DNA from: Thermoprotei archaeon
Lineage (GTDB): Archaea > Thermoproteota > Thermoprotei > Thermofilales > B15-G2
DNA: 6,855 bases
Reading direction: 5' to 3'
Assembly (NCBI GenBank): GCA_003649445.1
Contig: QMRV01000096.1
Location: forward strand, 1 to 6,855
A model generated the notes under the pieces. It had not been told where the DNA came from, made no database searches, and was given only the letters and a program-made list of their open reading frames with translations. A program made the translations under genes and the position numbers. This document shows, piece after piece, positions 6,017 to 6,855 of this stretch. Within the stretch, counting starts at the first letter, position 1; each line of letters begins with the position of its first letter.

Positions 6017-6816
6017 ATGAAGCTTGCTGTTCAAGAAGGACTTCTTCCAGGAGAAACTTTCGCCCAGAAACTAGAGTATGCAGAAAGCTAGGTTTTGAGG
6101 GAGTCGAGGTCAGTGGACGGGGTCTTTTCGATAGAGTAAATGAAATAAAAGAAGCTCTCACTACAAGTAAAGTAAAAGTTTCAAGTATTTGTGCAGGATA
6201 CTCTGGGTGTTTGCTTTCTCCAAACAAAGAGGAGCGCGAAAGAGCTATAAGGGATATCGAAAATTTGCTGAAAATAGCGAGCGAAATAGGGGCAGTAGGA
6301 CTAATAGTTGTACCTATTTTTGGGCCACCGCAGCTACCTGACTTAACGCCTCTCTTTACAGTAAGAGAACTTGAAGAAAAATTACTCATCAAGTTGCTCA
6401 AAATACTCGCTAAAACAGCTGAAGACTGCAAGGCATATATCTTGCTTGAGCCGCTTAACCGCTATGAAACACATTTCATGAATAGACTAGAGCAGGCCAT
6501 TAAGATATGCGATGAAGTAGGCTCAGAGTACGTGAAAATGATGGCTGATTTCTTCCACATGAACATAGAGGAAGCTAATATAGCTGAAAGCCTGAAGCAA
6601 GCTCTCCCCTATTTAAGGCATATTCACTTAGCTGACAGCAATAGATATGCTCCCGGCTTTGGCCACACAGATTTTCTAGAGCCATTCAAAGTACTAGCTA
6701 AAGGAGGTTACGAGTACTATATGGCGCTAGAGTGCAGAGTACCTGAACCGAGACTAGAAAATCTAAAGAAAACAGCAGGTTTTCTAAAAGAAATAATAGC
6801 TAAGGCTTCACGATAA
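6017..6816 (+). pseudogene. xylose isomerase-like TIM-barrel protein (sugar phosphate isomerase/epimerase family), frameshifted near the start
   Basis: From ATG 6017 the frame reads 'MKLAVQEGLLPGETFAQKLE', a typical first strand and helix of this family, and meets TAG at 6089-6091. In the next frame the protein continues directly with 'KLGFEGVEVSGRGLF' from 6085 to the TAA at 6814-6816. One extra A in the AAA run at 6084-6086 would restore a 266-residue protein, a normal length for the family. All four expected metal ligands are present in restored numbering: E145 ('LLEPLNR'), D178 ('MADFFH', with H181), H204 ('HIHLAD') and E239 ('ALECR'). Such enzymes use a divalent metal to isomerise or epimerise sugars or related small molecules in the cytoplasm; some relatives are endonuclease IV-like. 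The substrate is unknown. It follows tes by 33 bases. The longer frame reaching back to 5941 is not the real N-terminus. The break may be a sequencing error, because the rest is well kept. Confidence 0.8.
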
Positions 6817-6817
6817 A

Positions 6818-6825
6818 CTTTTATA
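6818..6825 (+). promoter_or_regulatory. TATA-like box for a gene beginning at the right edge
   Basis: CTTTTATA lies just after the TIM-barrel stop and is centred 26-27 bases before a GTG at 6848-6850, the spacing seen elsewhere in this window. A plus-strand gene may therefore begin at 6848, though only about two codons are visible. An ATG at 6830 is an alternative start but is too close to the box for a leaderless message. The gene itself cannot be identified. Confidence 0.35.
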
Positions 6826-6855
6826 CATTATGGTCAACTTTATATCGGTGCTAAA

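Noticed and set aside
5941..6084. ATG 5941 as the start of the TIM-barrel gene
   Set aside because: It overlaps the tes 3' end by 43 bases and produces a basic, Ser/Arg-rich leader unlike the family. The true N-terminus lies in another frame from ATG 6017.
1..6855. CRISPR arrays, tRNA or rRNA genes, insertion sequences
   Set aside because: I found no regularly spaced repeats, cloverleaf sequences, rRNA-like segments, transposase motifs or terminal inverted repeats by reading both strands.

Overview
The window looks like part of the chromosome of a thermophilic archaeon, most likely a crenarchaeote-type member of the Thermoproteota. The base composition is AT-rich by eye. Arginine is written largely with AGA/AGG and isoleucine often with ATA, and proteins are rich in Lys and Glu. 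GTG starts are common. TATA-like boxes lie about 25-30 bases before most start codons, with little sign of ribosome binding sites, which is the pattern of leaderless archaeal transcription. The gene content (tetraether lipid synthase family, TrmB regulator, stand-alone RAM domains, HydB-type iron-sulfur subunit) agrees. No finer taxonomic placement is supported.

Layout. Bases 1-953 (minus strand) hold most of an iron-sulfur electron-transfer subunit of the sulfhydrogenase beta/AsrA type, cut at the window edge. A 178-base divergent spacer follows, then two tandem, 80-residue, paralogous Lrp/AsnC-type effector-binding (RAM) domain proteins on the plus strand (1132-1374 and 1483-1725). The second converges with a minus-strand amidohydrolase (1728-2873), only 2 bases separating them. 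Upstream of the amidohydrolase, 2860-3704 contains no intact gene. It reads on the minus strand as the wreck of a multi-spanning membrane protein: three in-frame stops and two frame changes, still overlapping the end of trmB and the start of the amidohydrolase. A TrmB-family regulator follows (3686-4420, minus).

A 54-base divergent promoter with one near-palindromic TATA box separates trmB from a radical SAM protein of the tetraether lipid synthase (Tes) family (4475-5983, plus). Thirty-three bases further on is a TIM-barrel sugar isomerase/epimerase-like gene (6017-6816) with a one-base frameshift near its 5' end. The window ends in a likely promoter for another plus-strand gene.

How they work together. 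The clearest functional unit is trmB/tes: a regulator back to back with the enzyme that joins lipid chains into membrane-spanning tetraethers, sharing one core promoter, so TrmB is a good candidate to control tes and itself. The minus-strand trmB, lost membrane protein and amidohydrolase look like a former operon with overlapping genes, perhaps an uptake/hydrolysis unit that has lost its middle member. The RAM pair and the HydB-like gene face away from each other across a spacer with repeated AGGTT-type elements.
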